From NCBI RefSeq assembly GCF_022347685.1, contig NZ_JAKRGF010000001.1, positions 992,001 to 1,056,000 of the forward strand: a DNA stretch of 64,000 nucleotides, written 5' to 3'. Positions 44,750-54,015 of this stretch are shown here, one piece after another (positions within the stretch are counted from its first letter, which is position 1; each line of letters starts with the position of its first letter). A program made the translations under genes and the position numbers. The notes below the pieces were generated by a model that worked only from the letters and a program-made list of their open reading frames with translations, searched no databases and had not been told where the DNA came from. Source of the DNA: Thalassobius sp. Cn5-15 (GTDB lineage: Bacteria; Pseudomonadota; Alphaproteobacteria; Rhodobacterales; Rhodobacteraceae).

Positions 44750-46537
44750 TCACAAAAACACCTTCGCCTCATTGCCAAAGACACGGATCATCCGTGCCTC
44801 CAGATGCAGGGGCTGGTCGATCAGCATGTTGTGACGCGCCAGTGCCGCGCGCAATTCAGGACCGCCGCCGTTCACCTCTTCGTAGAAAGCGCGCAGGGCG
44901 TCTTCACCGCCCTCCTCCAGCACCAGATCGATGACGTCGCCCAATTGCAGGCGGTCATTGTCCTCGGCCCGTTGGTAGGATCCACGGGTCAGGCGAAACT
45001 CCAGCATTTTGCGGAACTGCGACCAACTGGCGGCGTGGGCATGCCCGATATAGCTGCCGGTCATATTGGTGATGTTTTCCACCTGTGCAGCCTGCCAGTG
45101 ACAGGCGTGAATGCCGAAGCGCAGGCCGTCAAGTCCTGTGCGCAGAATCAGCTTGCCAGAGATATGACCGATAAAACCACCGGGCAAATGACTGCCAAAA
45201 CTGGTATAGATCTGCCCCAATACCGCGCGTTTGTGACCAGCGGCCAGATGGGTCAGCTTGAACGCCTCACCGCCCTCGGGACCGGGCGCAGCCAGCTGGT
45301 CAGCCGATTGCAGCATCAGGCCAAGATGATCATCGGGCACCTCCGCCAACAGTTGGTCCACCGATTTGCCCGCCTCTGGCAGGATAAATTCGTCTACATC
45401 CACATGGGCCAGCCAGTCACATTCGGTGACGTTATAGGCCTGCGTCGCGACCCAGACCTGCCGCATGCGGTGGGTTTTCATCCGTGGTTTCTTCTGCGCG
45501 TTCCAATAGGTGCCATCGCAGATGGTGACGGTGATTTTCGGATGGGCGCGCAGGAGTACTTCGGCCGTTTCATCAGGTTCATCCAGATAGATGTGCAGGT
45601 GATGCGCCCCAAGGTCGAGGTGATAGGCGGCAAAGGCAAGGATGTCGCGCGTCGGCGCTTTGATCAGCGAAACGGTGCCCCAGCGACAGGGGCTGGACTG
45701 ACTGGATTGCCGATGTGGAACAGGGGCGATGATCTTGCGTTTGTCTGCGGGCACCGCACGTTGCGGCTTGACCTCTTTGCCTGCCTCTTGCCGCTGTTTG
45801 GCCTTGCGGGCGCGCATGATATGCAGGCGACGGAAGACGGTTTTGTCGTCATCGACCAAGAGCGTCAGCAACCGCTGCACCAAGGGCGCGATCACCTCAT
45901 CCTGACTGCCCTGCTGCCACAGGCGACCCAGCATATTCACGTCCAGACCACCTGCCCCGCCAACGGCAAAGGCGTCCATCTCCATTGCCAAGGTTGGGCT
46001 GGACCGTTTGCGCCACGGGTGCGGCTGATCGGGTGTGACAGCGGCATAGAGCCGTTCGGTCTCATAAAGCTTCATCATCCCGAACAGCACCGACAGCGCA
46101 TGCCCCACAGAGCGCTGCAGCTCATTCGCGCCGTGATCCCCAAAGGTCGTCGCGGCCGACACCAGCCAGCGCGCATCCAGATGATCCATCAGATACGTTG
46201 CTTCCTCCGCCCACAGCCGTTGAAACAGGGCTGCCGTATGAGCAGGCTGGCTGCGGCGGCGCAGGTGGGCGATCAACACCCCGTGCAGATGCAACAACGC
46301 AGAGCGACCTGCAAATTCTTCTGCCAAGGCGCGGTATTTACGGGCATATCCGCTGCGGCTGTCGCCCAGTTCAGGCGCCTCCGCCAGCATGTATTGCTGT
46401 TTCAATGCGGCAAAATCTGTGTCGAGCGGCGCCAGCGCCTCGCCCTCATGATAGCTAAAGGGATCACGCCGCCCCTCCATCTGTGCCAAAATGGCCGGAA
46501 AGCCGCCGGGATAAGTTGTTTTACGCTGCTCGCTCAT
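44750..46537 (-). CDS. Family 2 glycosyltransferase with a long N-terminal domain of unknown function
   Basis: 595 residues. The first ~283 form a mostly helical domain (AGRSALLHLHGVLIAHLRRR, VGHALSVLFGMMKLYETERL) I cannot assign; a basic linker follows (about 243-275). The glycosyltransferase starts near 284 (PCRWGTVSLIKAPTRDILAF), has the metal motif VDVDEF (379-384) and ends with the HAHAASWSQF and RGSY pattern. It is a paralogue of the 326-residue neighbour, so the pair arose by tandem duplication with gain or loss of the N-terminal domain. The start at 46537 fits spacing to the next gene. Confidence 0.78.
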   Translation of the reverse strand: MSEQRKTTYPGGFPAILAQMEGRRDPFSYHEGEALAPLDTDFAALKQQYMLAEAPELGDSRSGYARKYRALAEEFAGRSALLHLHGVLIAHLRRRSQPAHTAALFQRLWAEEATYLMDHLDARWLVSAATTFGDHGANELQRSVGHALSVLFGMMKLYETERLYAAVTPDQPHPWRKRSSPTLAMEMDAFAVGGAGGLDVNMLGRLWQQGSQDEVIAPLVQRLLTLLVDDDKTVFRRLHIMRARKAKQRQEAGKEVKPQRAVPADKRKIIAPVPHRQSSQSSPCRWGTVSLIKAPTRDILAFAAYHLDLGAHHLHIYLDEPDETAEVLLRAHPKITVTICDGTYWNAQKKPRMKTHRMRQVWVATQAYNVTECDWLAHVDVDEFILPEAGKSVDQLLAEVPDDHLGLMLQSADQLAAPGPEGGEAFKLTHLAAGHKRAVLGQIYTSFGSHLPGGFIGHISGKLILRTGLDGLRFGIHACHWQAAQVENITNMTGSYIGHAHAASWSQFRKMLEFRLTRGSYQRAEDNDRLQLGDVIDLVLEEGGEDALRAFYEEVNGGGPELRAALARHNMLIDQPLHLEARMIRVFGNEAKVFL

Positions 46538-46576
46538 GTCGCGCAGAATGCCGTGAGCACGACGATAGGGCAAGCG

Positions 46577-47203
46577 TCATTGCTGCACTGACGCATGCAA
46601 CTGTGGCAGATAACCCGCTGATAGCACGGGCAGGATCGGCTCTGGCGTCAGGACCGTCACAGTGCCTGTGGGGCGCACGATGGGCGGGCCGTACCCGCTG
46701 GGGGTATAGGGATGAGCCGCATCGCCAAAGATCAGGGCGGGGTGACCGCCTGCCAGCAGTACAAACGCCCCATCCGGCAACGCCTGCGCTTTGGCCTGAT
46801 GACGGATCTGCTGACGGGTGCGCGTCACACGGGCGGCATGCAGGCATTTATCGACCTCGGGCGTCAACACGCTGCCAAGTGCGCGTCCGTGCCCCTTATG
46901 CCACGCCGCCATAAATCGCGCCGCATCCGCGCGACGACAGTAGTGGCAGGGACGATGACCTGCGGCCAACCCCACCGCCTCATCAAGGAAGAACAGCGGC
47001 ACCCACCCACGTTTAGGCTGCGGGCTTTGGTATTTGCCGCGCGGGTGCTCTAGCGTGCAGATGATCCAATGCGGGTGGGTCCAGCGTGATGCGGTGAGTC
47101 GATCACCGTCAAACCGCAGAATACCGCGATTGCCAGTGAGCATGCCCCGCGCGGTATCCCGGACAATCTCCCCCGTAGGCAAAACCCTGTTCTGTAGTGG
47201 CAT
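46577..47203 (-). CDS. Conserved protein of unknown function with a CxxC motif
   Basis: 208 residues. The core GHRPCHYCRRADAARFMAAW has a Cys-x-x-Cys followed by a helix; before it stand RWTHPHWIICTLEHPRGK and PKRGWVPLFFLDEAVGLAAG. There is no signal peptide or membrane segment. The start at 47203 has GGGGGGATGGG just upstream; a longer frame to 47254 lacks support. The Cys pair with nearby His residues could bind zinc or belong to an HNH-like fold, but I cannot assign a function. Confidence 0.65.
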   Translation of the reverse strand: MPLQNRVLPTGEIVRDTARGMLTGNRGILRFDGDRLTASRWTHPHWIICTLEHPRGKYQSPQPKRGWVPLFFLDEAVGLAAGHRPCHYCRRADAARFMAAWHKGHGRALGSVLTPEVDKCLHAARVTRTRQQIRHQAKAQALPDGAFVLLAGGHPALIFGDAAHPYTPSGYGPPIVRPTGTVTVLTPEPILPVLSAGYLPQLHASVQQ

Positions 47204-47251
47204 CCCATCCCCCCTCGATGAAGGTAGGCTGACAAATCTCATCCCACAAAA

Positions 47252-47280
47252 CAAGAACGCCGAGGCAGGGCCCCGGCGCT
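47252..47280 (-). terminator. Possible terminator after the DUF3299-like gene
   Basis: On the minus strand CGCCG (47278-47274) pairs with CGGCG (47262-47258), followed by TTCTTGTTTTG. The stem is short with a GC-rich loop. Confidence 0.5.
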
Positions 47281-47304
47281 TTCATCAAGTATCGCCGCAG
47301 TGGC

Positions 47305-47757
47305 TTAGTCGAAAGCGACAGCTTTCGCGCCCGTCATCACCGCCGCCTGCCATGTTTCGGGATCACGTACCGCCTGCACATCCCCACGCAGTGTGATCTT
47401 TCGGCTGGCATCAAAACCGGGGATCGGATCGGCCAGTGTCACCTGCAAGGTTGCGCCATGATCGCCGCTGCCACACAGCGGGCACAGCCCCATGTCCGAA
47501 ACCAAGAGCAGTTCCTGCACCATCTCACCGGGGATCATCGGCACCGCGTAACCTGTGATCTGCACGTCGTTCAGACCCTTGTCAATTTCGGCCGGCAGGG
47601 ACTTCTTCACCTCATAGGTGGTTTCAGTGATCACCTCCTCGATCTCAATCTGATCGAGCAGTTGCCAAACATCCACCTGCGCCAGCGCTTGCGGCGCGGT
47701 GAAGATCGTGGTGCTGGCGCCAAGCGCGCTCATCATCGCGACGGAACTGGTTTTCAT
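47305..47757 (-). CDS. Exported DUF3299-like protein
   Basis: 150 residues with a signal peptide (MKTSSVAMMSALGASTTIFT...ALA). The mature part has DVQITGYAVPMIPGEMVQEL and LLLVSDMGLCPLCGSGDHGA, which resemble DUF3299 proteins (a periplasmic OB-like family with a Cys-Pro-x-Cys metal- or redox-type motif). It stands alone between two terminators. Function unknown; a role with metals is suggested only by the Cys motif. Confidence 0.7.
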   Translation of the reverse strand: MKTSSVAMMSALGASTTIFTAPQALAQVDVWQLLDQIEIEEVITETTYEVKKSLPAEIDKGLNDVQITGYAVPMIPGEMVQELLLVSDMGLCPLCGSGDHGATLQVTLADPIPGFDASRKITLRGDVQAVRDPETWQAAVMTGAKAVAFD

Positions 47758-47832
47758 GATGGCCCCCTATGCCCTCAGCGTTCTGCTGCGGACTTTAGCC
47801 ACAGCGCAAGCCATTCGCCAAGGGGTTTATCG

Positions 47833-47868
47833 CAAAAGAGAAAGGTCAGGCGATTTCCCGCCCGACCT
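47833..47868 (-). terminator. Terminator after prfC
   Basis: On the minus strand AGGTCGGGCG (47868-47859) pairs with CGCCTGACCT (47852-47843, one G-T pair), followed by TTCTCTTTTG. Confidence 0.8.
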
Positions 47869-47889
47869 CAGGATTATTGAGAGGATGGC

Positions 47890-49497
47890 TTACACCATCA
47901 TCTCTTTCGTCGCCGACAGGGTGACATCGGGACAATCCCGTTCCACCCGATCAATGTCCCATTGCAGGCGGGTCAGATAAACAACATCGCCGTCATGGTC
48001 ATGCGCGATATGCTGCTTGTTGGCATTGGCAAACTTTTCCACCGCATCCTTGTCCCCGTGCACCCAGCGGGCCGAAGTAAACTGCGACTGGTCAAAGCGG
48101 ACCGGCAGGCCGTATTCCAATTCGATCCGGCTGGCCAGAACCTCGAACTGCAGCGCGCCCACGACGCCCACAACAAAGCCAGAGCCGAAGCTGGGCTTAA
48201 ACACCTTGGCAGCCCCCTCTTCGGCAAACTGCATCAGCGCCTTTTCAAGGTGTTTTGCCTTCATCGGGTCACCTGCGCGTACACCCTGCAACAATTCCGG
48301 CGCAAAGGACGGAATGCCCGTGACGCGCAGCGCCTCGCCTTCGGTTAGGGTGTCCCCAATGCGCAACTGGCCGTGGTTGGGGATACCGATGATGTCGCCA
48401 GCCCAGGCCTCCTCTGCCAACTCGCGGTCAGAGGCAAGGAACAACACAGGGTTGGAGATCGCCATCGGTTTTTTGGTGCGCACATGGGTCAGTTTCATGC
48501 CACGTTTGAAATGGCCCGAGGCCATACGCACGAAAGCCACACGGTCACGGTGTTTCGGGTCCATGTTGGCCTGAACCTTGAACACAAAACCTGCGACCTT
48601 CTTTTCCTCCGGCATCATTTCCCGCGGCTGCGCACTTTGTGGCTGTGGCTCTGGCCCATATTGGCCAATGCCATTCATCAGTTCCTGCACCCCGAAAGAG
48701 TTAATCGCAGAGCCGAACCAGATCGGGGTCATGTGCCCCTCCAGCACCGCTTGTGGGTCAAGAGCGGGCAGCAGTTCGCGCGCCATCTCCACCTCTTCGC
48801 GCAGCTGATCGACCAATTCGGCCGGCACATGCTGTTCAATCGCCGGATCATCCAGGCCGTTGATGGAAATCGACTCTGCCACTTTGTTCCGGTCCGCACG
48901 GTCCATCAATTCCAGACGGTCGTTCAGCAGATCGTAACAGCCGACAAAATCACGCCCAACCCCGATAGGCCAAGAGGCCGGGGTCACATCAATGGCCAGG
49001 TTTTCCTGAATCTCATCAATGATCTCGAACGTGTCGCGGCTTTCTCGGTCCATCTTGTTACAAAACGTCAGGATCGGCAGGTCACGCAGGCGGCAGACCT
49101 CAAACAGCTTCTGCGTCTGACTTTCCACGCCCTTCGCACCGTCAATCACCATCACCGCCGCATCCACAGCGGTCAGCGTGCGATAGGTATCCTCGGAAAA
49201 GTCCGAGTGGCCGGGGGTATCCACAAGGTTGAAGCGGAACTGGCCGAAATCAAACGACATGGCGGAGGCGCTGACAGAAATGCCGCGATCCTTTTCCATC
49301 TGCATGAAGTCAGACCGAGTACGCCGCGCCTCGCCCTTGGCGCGCACCTGCCCCGCCATCTGGATCGCACCGCCATACAGCAGGAACTTCTCCGTCAGGG
49401 TGGTTTTACCGGCATCCGGGTGCGAGATGATCGCAAAGGTGCGACGACGCGCAATCTCGGGCGGCAGTTCGGGGCGGTTTGTAGCGGTATCCAACAT
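47890..49497 (-). CDS. prfC: Peptide chain release factor 3
   Basis: GTPase that removes RF1 and RF2 from the ribosome after termination. 535 residues. G1 is HPDAGKTTL, the G3 region LVDTPGHSDFSED, and G4 FCNKMDRES; the RF3-specific insert around ARRTRSDFMQMEKDRGISVS is present. The start at 49497 (MLDTATNRPELPPEIARRRT) gives the normal family length. Single-gene unit with its own terminator. Confidence 0.95.
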   Translation of the reverse strand: MLDTATNRPELPPEIARRRTFAIISHPDAGKTTLTEKFLLYGGAIQMAGQVRAKGEARRTRSDFMQMEKDRGISVSASAMSFDFGQFRFNLVDTPGHSDFSEDTYRTLTAVDAAVMVIDGAKGVESQTQKLFEVCRLRDLPILTFCNKMDRESRDTFEIIDEIQENLAIDVTPASWPIGVGRDFVGCYDLLNDRLELMDRADRNKVAESISINGLDDPAIEQHVPAELVDQLREEVEMARELLPALDPQAVLEGHMTPIWFGSAINSFGVQELMNGIGQYGPEPQPQSAQPREMMPEEKKVAGFVFKVQANMDPKHRDRVAFVRMASGHFKRGMKLTHVRTKKPMAISNPVLFLASDRELAEEAWAGDIIGIPNHGQLRIGDTLTEGEALRVTGIPSFAPELLQGVRAGDPMKAKHLEKALMQFAEEGAAKVFKPSFGSGFVVGVVGALQFEVLASRIELEYGLPVRFDQSQFTSARWVHGDKDAVEKFANANKQHIAHDHDGDVVYLTRLQWDIDRVERDCPDVTLSATKEMMV

Positions 49498-49555
49498 GAG
49501 CCGCGATATAGCGGGGCGTGGGCGCTGTGGCAATAAGGCTTAGGCCTTGTGGGGC

Positions 49556-50569
49556 TTAGCCCGTCGACGCCCGACGCAGCAGTTGGGTGACGTCGCCTTC
49601 GGCCAATTCAAAGGTCGAGAGGGAGAAGTCCAGATAGCTGCGATCTGAATGGCGCAGGGCGCCGGTTTCAAGGCGTTTGGCCAGTTCATCGGGCAAAGCC
49701 GGTGATGTGCGCATATCGGCCAGCAGGGTTTCAGCGGCGATGCCTTCGGCATAGATGATCTGATGATCATCAAACAGCAGTTGGTAGTATTCCACAAACC
49801 CGCCGTCCAGTTGCACCACAGTGCGACCGTTGACCAGATCGCGGGCTTTGATCAGCACCTCTGCGCGGCCAGCGCCCAGTTCATCGGTGCGTTGATAAAC
49901 AAACAAACGATGTTCGGGGCTGACGATCAGATCATCGGCGTTGTGCATGGTCCCTGCCTTGATCAGCACCGGCGCGAATTCGCCCAGCGCCCGCACGGTA
50001 GATTGCCCTACCCAGCGCAGCACCTGCGGGCCATCATCGCGGGTCAGAACGCGGTCACCCACACGCAGATCTTCCACTCGGCGCTGTTCGCCTGTGGCCA
50101 TGGTGATCCGGGTGCCCGAGGTGAAGCTGACGCAGGCAATCTCTGCCAGTTTGGTATGGGCGCTCTCTTTGTCGATGCCAACAAGTGTCAGATCGGTTTT
50201 GGCCATCAAAGGCGACAGTGGCAGTGCGTAGACCTCCGCCACATCTCCGGCCTCATCCACCTCTACAAGCACCAACATTTCGGTGGTGCGGCCATCGGGT
50301 GACATAAAGGTCAGGCAACTGTCCAGATGCAGCGCGGCCCCGGCACAGCCCACATCACTGCGCTGCGCAATTGTAAAGGCGCCCGTGCGCCCGGGCACAA
50401 CAGACAGACGCGCCTTAAGAGCGTTTGATTTCAGGAAATAGGTGTCATCCAGTACCAATTCATCAGCAAAAGAAAGCGCGTCACCAAGGTTGGCCCCATG
50501 GCTGACCTGCAGCGCACCGGAACGGTAGGCCGACAGATTAAACGTGGAATACGGGGCGAAATCATTCAT
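49556..50569 (-). CDS. Hint-domain (hedgehog/intein-like) protein
   Basis: 337 residues. From about 146 to 280 there is a Hint_2-type domain: VSFTSGTRITMATGEQRRVE, DLRVGDRVLTRDDGPQVLRW, and SPEHRLFVYQ with the conserved His. Family members usually read CFTPGTRI; here the first residue is Ser148 with Cys146 two positions before. Such proteins are frequent in Rhodobacteraceae, often as secreted or calcium-binding proteins, and the domain may self-cleave. The N-terminal 140 residues have no signal peptide that I can see. The start at 50569 is the most plausible ATG. Confidence 0.82.
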   Translation of the reverse strand: MNDFAPYSTFNLSAYRSGALQVSHGANLGDALSFADELVLDDTYFLKSNALKARLSVVPGRTGAFTIAQRSDVGCAGAALHLDSCLTFMSPDGRTTEMLVLVEVDEAGDVAEVYALPLSPLMAKTDLTLVGIDKESAHTKLAEIACVSFTSGTRITMATGEQRRVEDLRVGDRVLTRDDGPQVLRWVGQSTVRALGEFAPVLIKAGTMHNADDLIVSPEHRLFVYQRTDELGAGRAEVLIKARDLVNGRTVVQLDGGFVEYYQLLFDDHQIIYAEGIAAETLLADMRTSPALPDELAKRLETGALRHSDRSYLDFSLSTFELAEGDVTQLLRRASTG

Positions 50570-50842
50570 GATCGTCAACTTCTTTACCTTCACTCGCCGC
50601 TCTCAACGGCTTGCTTGCGCAGATGCGCTGATACTCTCACACGCCACTCAATCACCGCTCTGGCGACACACCCCAGAAGTGACCAATTCAGGCACCTTTA
50701 GGGGTATTTACAAAATGCGGCACAAATCGTCCAATCACGAGGCCTTTTGCTGGCGATTTGCAGGCGATTTGCTGCCGGTATCGTCACATAAGGTTAACGG
50801 ACAAACGGGGCGCCATTTTATCGGCGGCAGGGAGAAGAATCT

Positions 50843-51622
50843 ATGGATCTGGGAATTTCTGGTAAACGCGCACTGGTCTGCGCGTCTTCCAAAGGATTGG
50901 GGCGCGGCTGCGCGGAAGCACTGGCAGAGGCAGGCGTAGACCTGGTGATGAATGCGCGCGGGCGCGCCGCACTGGAAGAAAGCGCTGCCGAGATACGCGC
51001 CAAATACGGTGTGCAAGTCACAACTGTTGCCGCCGATGTAACAACGCCGGACGGGCAGGCGCAGGTTCTGGAGGCCGCAGGACAGGTCGATATTCTGGTG
51101 ACCAACGCAGGCGGCCCGCCTCCGGGGATGTGGACCGACTGGAATCGCGATGATTTCATCAACGCGCTGGATGCCAACATGCTGGCCCCGATTACGCTGA
51201 TCAAGGCGTTGGTACCGGGCATGATGGACCGTGGTTGGGGCCGCGTGGTCAACATCACCTCAGTCTCGGTCAAAGCACCAATTCCGGTGCTGGGCCTGTC
51301 CAACGCAGCACGCGCAGGCCTGACCGGCTATGTCGCTGGCACCGCCCGCCAGGTGGCCGGCAAAGGCGTGACAATCAACAACCTCCTGCCCGGCATCCAC
51401 GCCACCGATCGCGCCGTGGCGCTGGACACCGGCGTCAGTCAACAGCAAGGTATCAGCATGCAAGAGGCCTACGCCCAGCGCACAGCGACGATCCCTGCGG
51501 CCCGCTACGGCACCGCGCTGGAATTTGGTCAGACCTGCGCCTTCATGTGTTCGCAGCACGCGGGCTTCATGGTGGGGCAGAACGTACTGCTGGACGGCGG
51601 TGCCTCCAATCAGGTGATGTAA
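50843..51622 (+). CDS. Atypical short-chain dehydrogenase/reductase family protein
   Basis: 259 residues. The cofactor motif is ASSKGLGRGCAEAL (the usual TGxxxGxG with Ala-Ser), and NAGGPPPG replaces NNAG. At the active site the sequence after ITSVSVKAPIPVLGL reads SNAARAG, so the canonical YxxxK pair is missing. This matches a divergent SDR branch often annotated as 3-oxoacyl-ACP reductase; catalysis by the normal mechanism is doubtful. It ends 4 bases before alkC and is probably co-transcribed with it. Confidence 0.85.
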   Translation: MDLGISGKRALVCASSKGLGRGCAEALAEAGVDLVMNARGRAALEESAAEIRAKYGVQVTTVAADVTTPDGQAQVLEAAGQVDILVTNAGGPPPGMWTDWNRDDFINALDANMLAPITLIKALVPGMMDRGWGRVVNITSVSVKAPIPVLGLSNAARAGLTGYVAGTARQVAGKGVTINNLLPGIHATDRAVALDTGVSQQQGISMQEAYAQRTATIPAARYGTALEFGQTCAFMCSQHAGFMVGQNVLLDGGASNQVM

Positions 51623-51626
51623 ACCG

Positions 51627-52745
51627 ATGGCAGAGGGGTTCTCTCTGAAAGATCAGTTATTCAACGCAGAGAAGGTCGCCTATCTGGGCGGCCTTTTCGC
51701 CACTGCGTGGGGCGGGTTCGACCCAGCACGATTTCAGGCCGATGTAATGGCTGAGCTGCCCGCGCTGGAACTGAAACAACGCCAGCAGCTGATCGGGCGT
51801 GTCCTCGGTGATCATTTGCCTGACGATTTGCAGCACTGTTTCGATATTGTGCAAACGGCCCTGCCCGCCCCCTGTGATCCAGACCTGTCCGATGATGATT
51901 TTGGCGATTTCATCTTTGCCAGCTTAGGCGATCTGATCGTCACCCGCGGGATTGACGCCCCTGCCATCTCTCTACCGCTGGTGGCTGAGGTGACAACGCG
52001 TTTTTCGATGGAGTTTGCCCTGCGCCCCTTCCTCAACCGCTGGCCGCAAGAGGTGTTTACCGCCCTCAACACTTGGGTCACTGCCGATCACTACCATCTG
52101 CGCCGACTGGTCAGCGAAGGCACCCGACCCCGCCTGCCGTGGGGCGAAAAGGTGCGCATCAATCCGCTGCGCCCCCTGCCCCTGCTGGACCAACTTCACA
52201 AAGACCCAACGCGATTTGTCACGCGATCTGTCGCCAATCACCTGAACGATCTGTCACGCCTGCAGCCTCAGGCGATGATGGAAAGGCTAGAGATGTGGCA
52301 AACGCATGCTGTTCAGCAAGAAAAAGAGCTGTCATGGCTCACCAAACACGCCCTGCGCTCATTGGTGAAGGAGGGTGACGCGCAGGCGCTGGCCCACCTT
52401 GGCTATCGTCAAAATGTACCGATTGCGGCCTCACTTTCCGTCAGCCCCGATCCCGTACGTATCGGCGATGCGCTGACGCTGGACATCTCTCTCACCGCAG
52501 ACAGTCCGCTGCCCGTGCTGGTCGACTACGTGCTGCATTTCCACCGCCCAAACGGCAAGACGGGGCGCAAGGTGCATAAGCTGAAACAAACCCAGATCCG
52601 CGCGGGCACGCCACTGCAGCTGAAAAAAACACACAAGCTGAAAGGCAACGCCAGCACCTTCACCCTGCACGCGGGCCCACATCGGGTAGAGTTACAGGTG
52701 AACGGCCGTATTCTGGCAGAGGCCATGTTTGATCTGATCGACTGA
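51627..52745 (+). CDS. alkC: AlkC-type DNA alkylation repair glycosylase
   Basis: 372 residues. The HEAT-like helical domain contains ADHYHLRRLVSEGTRPRLPW, a hallmark of the AlkC/AlkD superfamily (AlkC branch), followed by SVANHLNDLSR. From about 265 a beta-rich C-terminal domain (SLSVSPDPVRIGDALTLDIS) corresponds to the Ig-like domain of some AlkC proteins. AlkC removes 3-methyladenine and 3-methylcytosine from DNA. No ada or alkB gene is near. It follows the SDR gene by 4 bases. Confidence 0.87.
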   Translation: MAEGFSLKDQLFNAEKVAYLGGLFATAWGGFDPARFQADVMAELPALELKQRQQLIGRVLGDHLPDDLQHCFDIVQTALPAPCDPDLSDDDFGDFIFASLGDLIVTRGIDAPAISLPLVAEVTTRFSMEFALRPFLNRWPQEVFTALNTWVTADHYHLRRLVSEGTRPRLPWGEKVRINPLRPLPLLDQLHKDPTRFVTRSVANHLNDLSRLQPQAMMERLEMWQTHAVQQEKELSWLTKHALRSLVKEGDAQALAHLGYRQNVPIAASLSVSPDPVRIGDALTLDISLTADSPLPVLVDYVLHFHRPNGKTGRKVHKLKQTQIRAGTPLQLKKTHKLKGNASTFTLHAGPHRVELQVNGRILAEAMFDLID

Positions 52746-52805
52746 GGATCTTGTCAGTAGTGCGCCCTCTTGCATTTCACGCCACACTCAGGCAGGCCGC
52801 ACCCT

Positions 52806-53999
52806 ATGCAGAAAACCACCCACTATAAGACCATCATCCTTGGCGCCGGCGCAGCTGGCATGATGTGCGCGATCCACGCAGGCGAGGATGTGCTGGTGCT
52901 GGACCACGCCAAAGCGGCGGGCGAGAAAATCCGCATTTCCGGCGGTGGACGCTGCAATTTCACCAATATGTATGCAGGCCCCGAAAACTATCTGGGTGGA
53001 AATCCGCATTTCCATAAATCCGCCTTGGCGCGCTACACCCAATGGGATTTCATCGACATGGTGGCACGTCACGGGATCGCATACCATGAGAAAACACTGG
53101 GCCAGTTGTTCTGCGACGACAGTGCCAAACAGATCATCGCCATGCTGCTGGATGAAATGACCCGCGCAGGCGCAACGCTGTGGCTGCAAACCTCAATTGT
53201 CGAGGTGGCGAAGACCGACAGCGGCTACCGTCTGGTCGTCGAAGGTGGCGGCAAACGCAAACAGCTGACATGTGATGCGCTGGTGCTGGCCACAGGTGGC
53301 AAGTCGATCCCAAAGATGGGTGCAACAGGGCTTGCCTACGATATCGCGCGGCAGTTCGGGCTTGCTGTCACCGAGACCCGCGCTGGCCTCGTGCCGCTGA
53401 CATTCAGCGACAAGCGGTTCGCGCCCATTTCCGGCGTCGCCCTGCCCTCTATTGCGACAGCGGGCGGCAAAAGCTTTGAGGAGGCAGTGCTGTTCACCCA
53501 CCGCGGCCTGTCTGGTCCCGCAATCCTGCAAGCGTCTTCCTATTGGCAGGAAGGAGAGGAGATCACTCTGAACCTCTTCCCCTCCTCAGACCCTTTCGTC
53601 CTTTTGCGGGCCGAACGGCAGAAGGCAGGGCGCAAACAGATCAGCAGTGCGCTGGCCACCCTGCTGCCCGCCCGTCTGGTTGATCATCTGAGTGAGGAGT
53701 TAGGCCTCAAGTCCCGCCTTGCTGATCAATCCGACGCGGCGCTGAGCACGCTTTGTGAACACCTTACCCACTGGCGCCTGCGCCCCTCCGGGTCTGAGGG
53801 TTACCGCACCGCCGAGGTGACACTGGGCGGCATTGACACTGACGGGCTGTCTTCCAAAACGATGGAGACCAAAACTGTCCCCGGCCTCTACGTCATTGGC
53901 GAAGCCGCAGACGTCACCGGTTGGTTGGGCGGGTTCAATTTCCAATGGGCCTGGTCATCGGGATTTGCGGCAGGTATGGCGATCAGGGCACGAGAGTAA
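52806..53999 (+). CDS. BaiN/YhiN-family flavoprotein (NAD(P)/FAD-dependent oxidoreductase)
   Basis: 397 residues. The FAD motif is IILGAGAAGMMCAIHAG, and KIRISGGGRCNFTNM is the family signature of HI0933/YhiN-like proteins (TIGR00275). The C-terminal GEAADVTGWLGGFNFQWAWS closes the FAD site. In gut bacteria the relative BaiN reduces bile-acid intermediates; most members have no known substrate. The start at 52806 (MQKTTHYKT) is preferred over 52770. Confidence 0.88.
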   Translation: MQKTTHYKTIILGAGAAGMMCAIHAGEDVLVLDHAKAAGEKIRISGGGRCNFTNMYAGPENYLGGNPHFHKSALARYTQWDFIDMVARHGIAYHEKTLGQLFCDDSAKQIIAMLLDEMTRAGATLWLQTSIVEVAKTDSGYRLVVEGGGKRKQLTCDALVLATGGKSIPKMGATGLAYDIARQFGLAVTETRAGLVPLTFSDKRFAPISGVALPSIATAGGKSFEEAVLFTHRGLSGPAILQASSYWQEGEEITLNLFPSSDPFVLLRAERQKAGRKQISSALATLLPARLVDHLSEELGLKSRLADQSDAALSTLCEHLTHWRLRPSGSEGYRTAEVTLGGIDTDGLSSKTMETKTVPGLYVIGEAADVTGWLGGFNFQWAWSSGFAAGMAIRARE

Positions 54000-54015
54000 C
54001 CCCCGTGCCGCGTGG

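Noticed and set aside
44525-46591. A very long open frame on the plus strand (over 600 codons) covering both glycosyltransferase genes' region
   Set aside because: It is antisense to a glycosyltransferase with clear motifs on the minus strand; the long opening is a by-product of GC-rich codon bias, and its translation shows no family motif.
48373-49536. Open frame antisense to prfC
   Set aside because: Release factor 3 motifs are certain on the minus strand.
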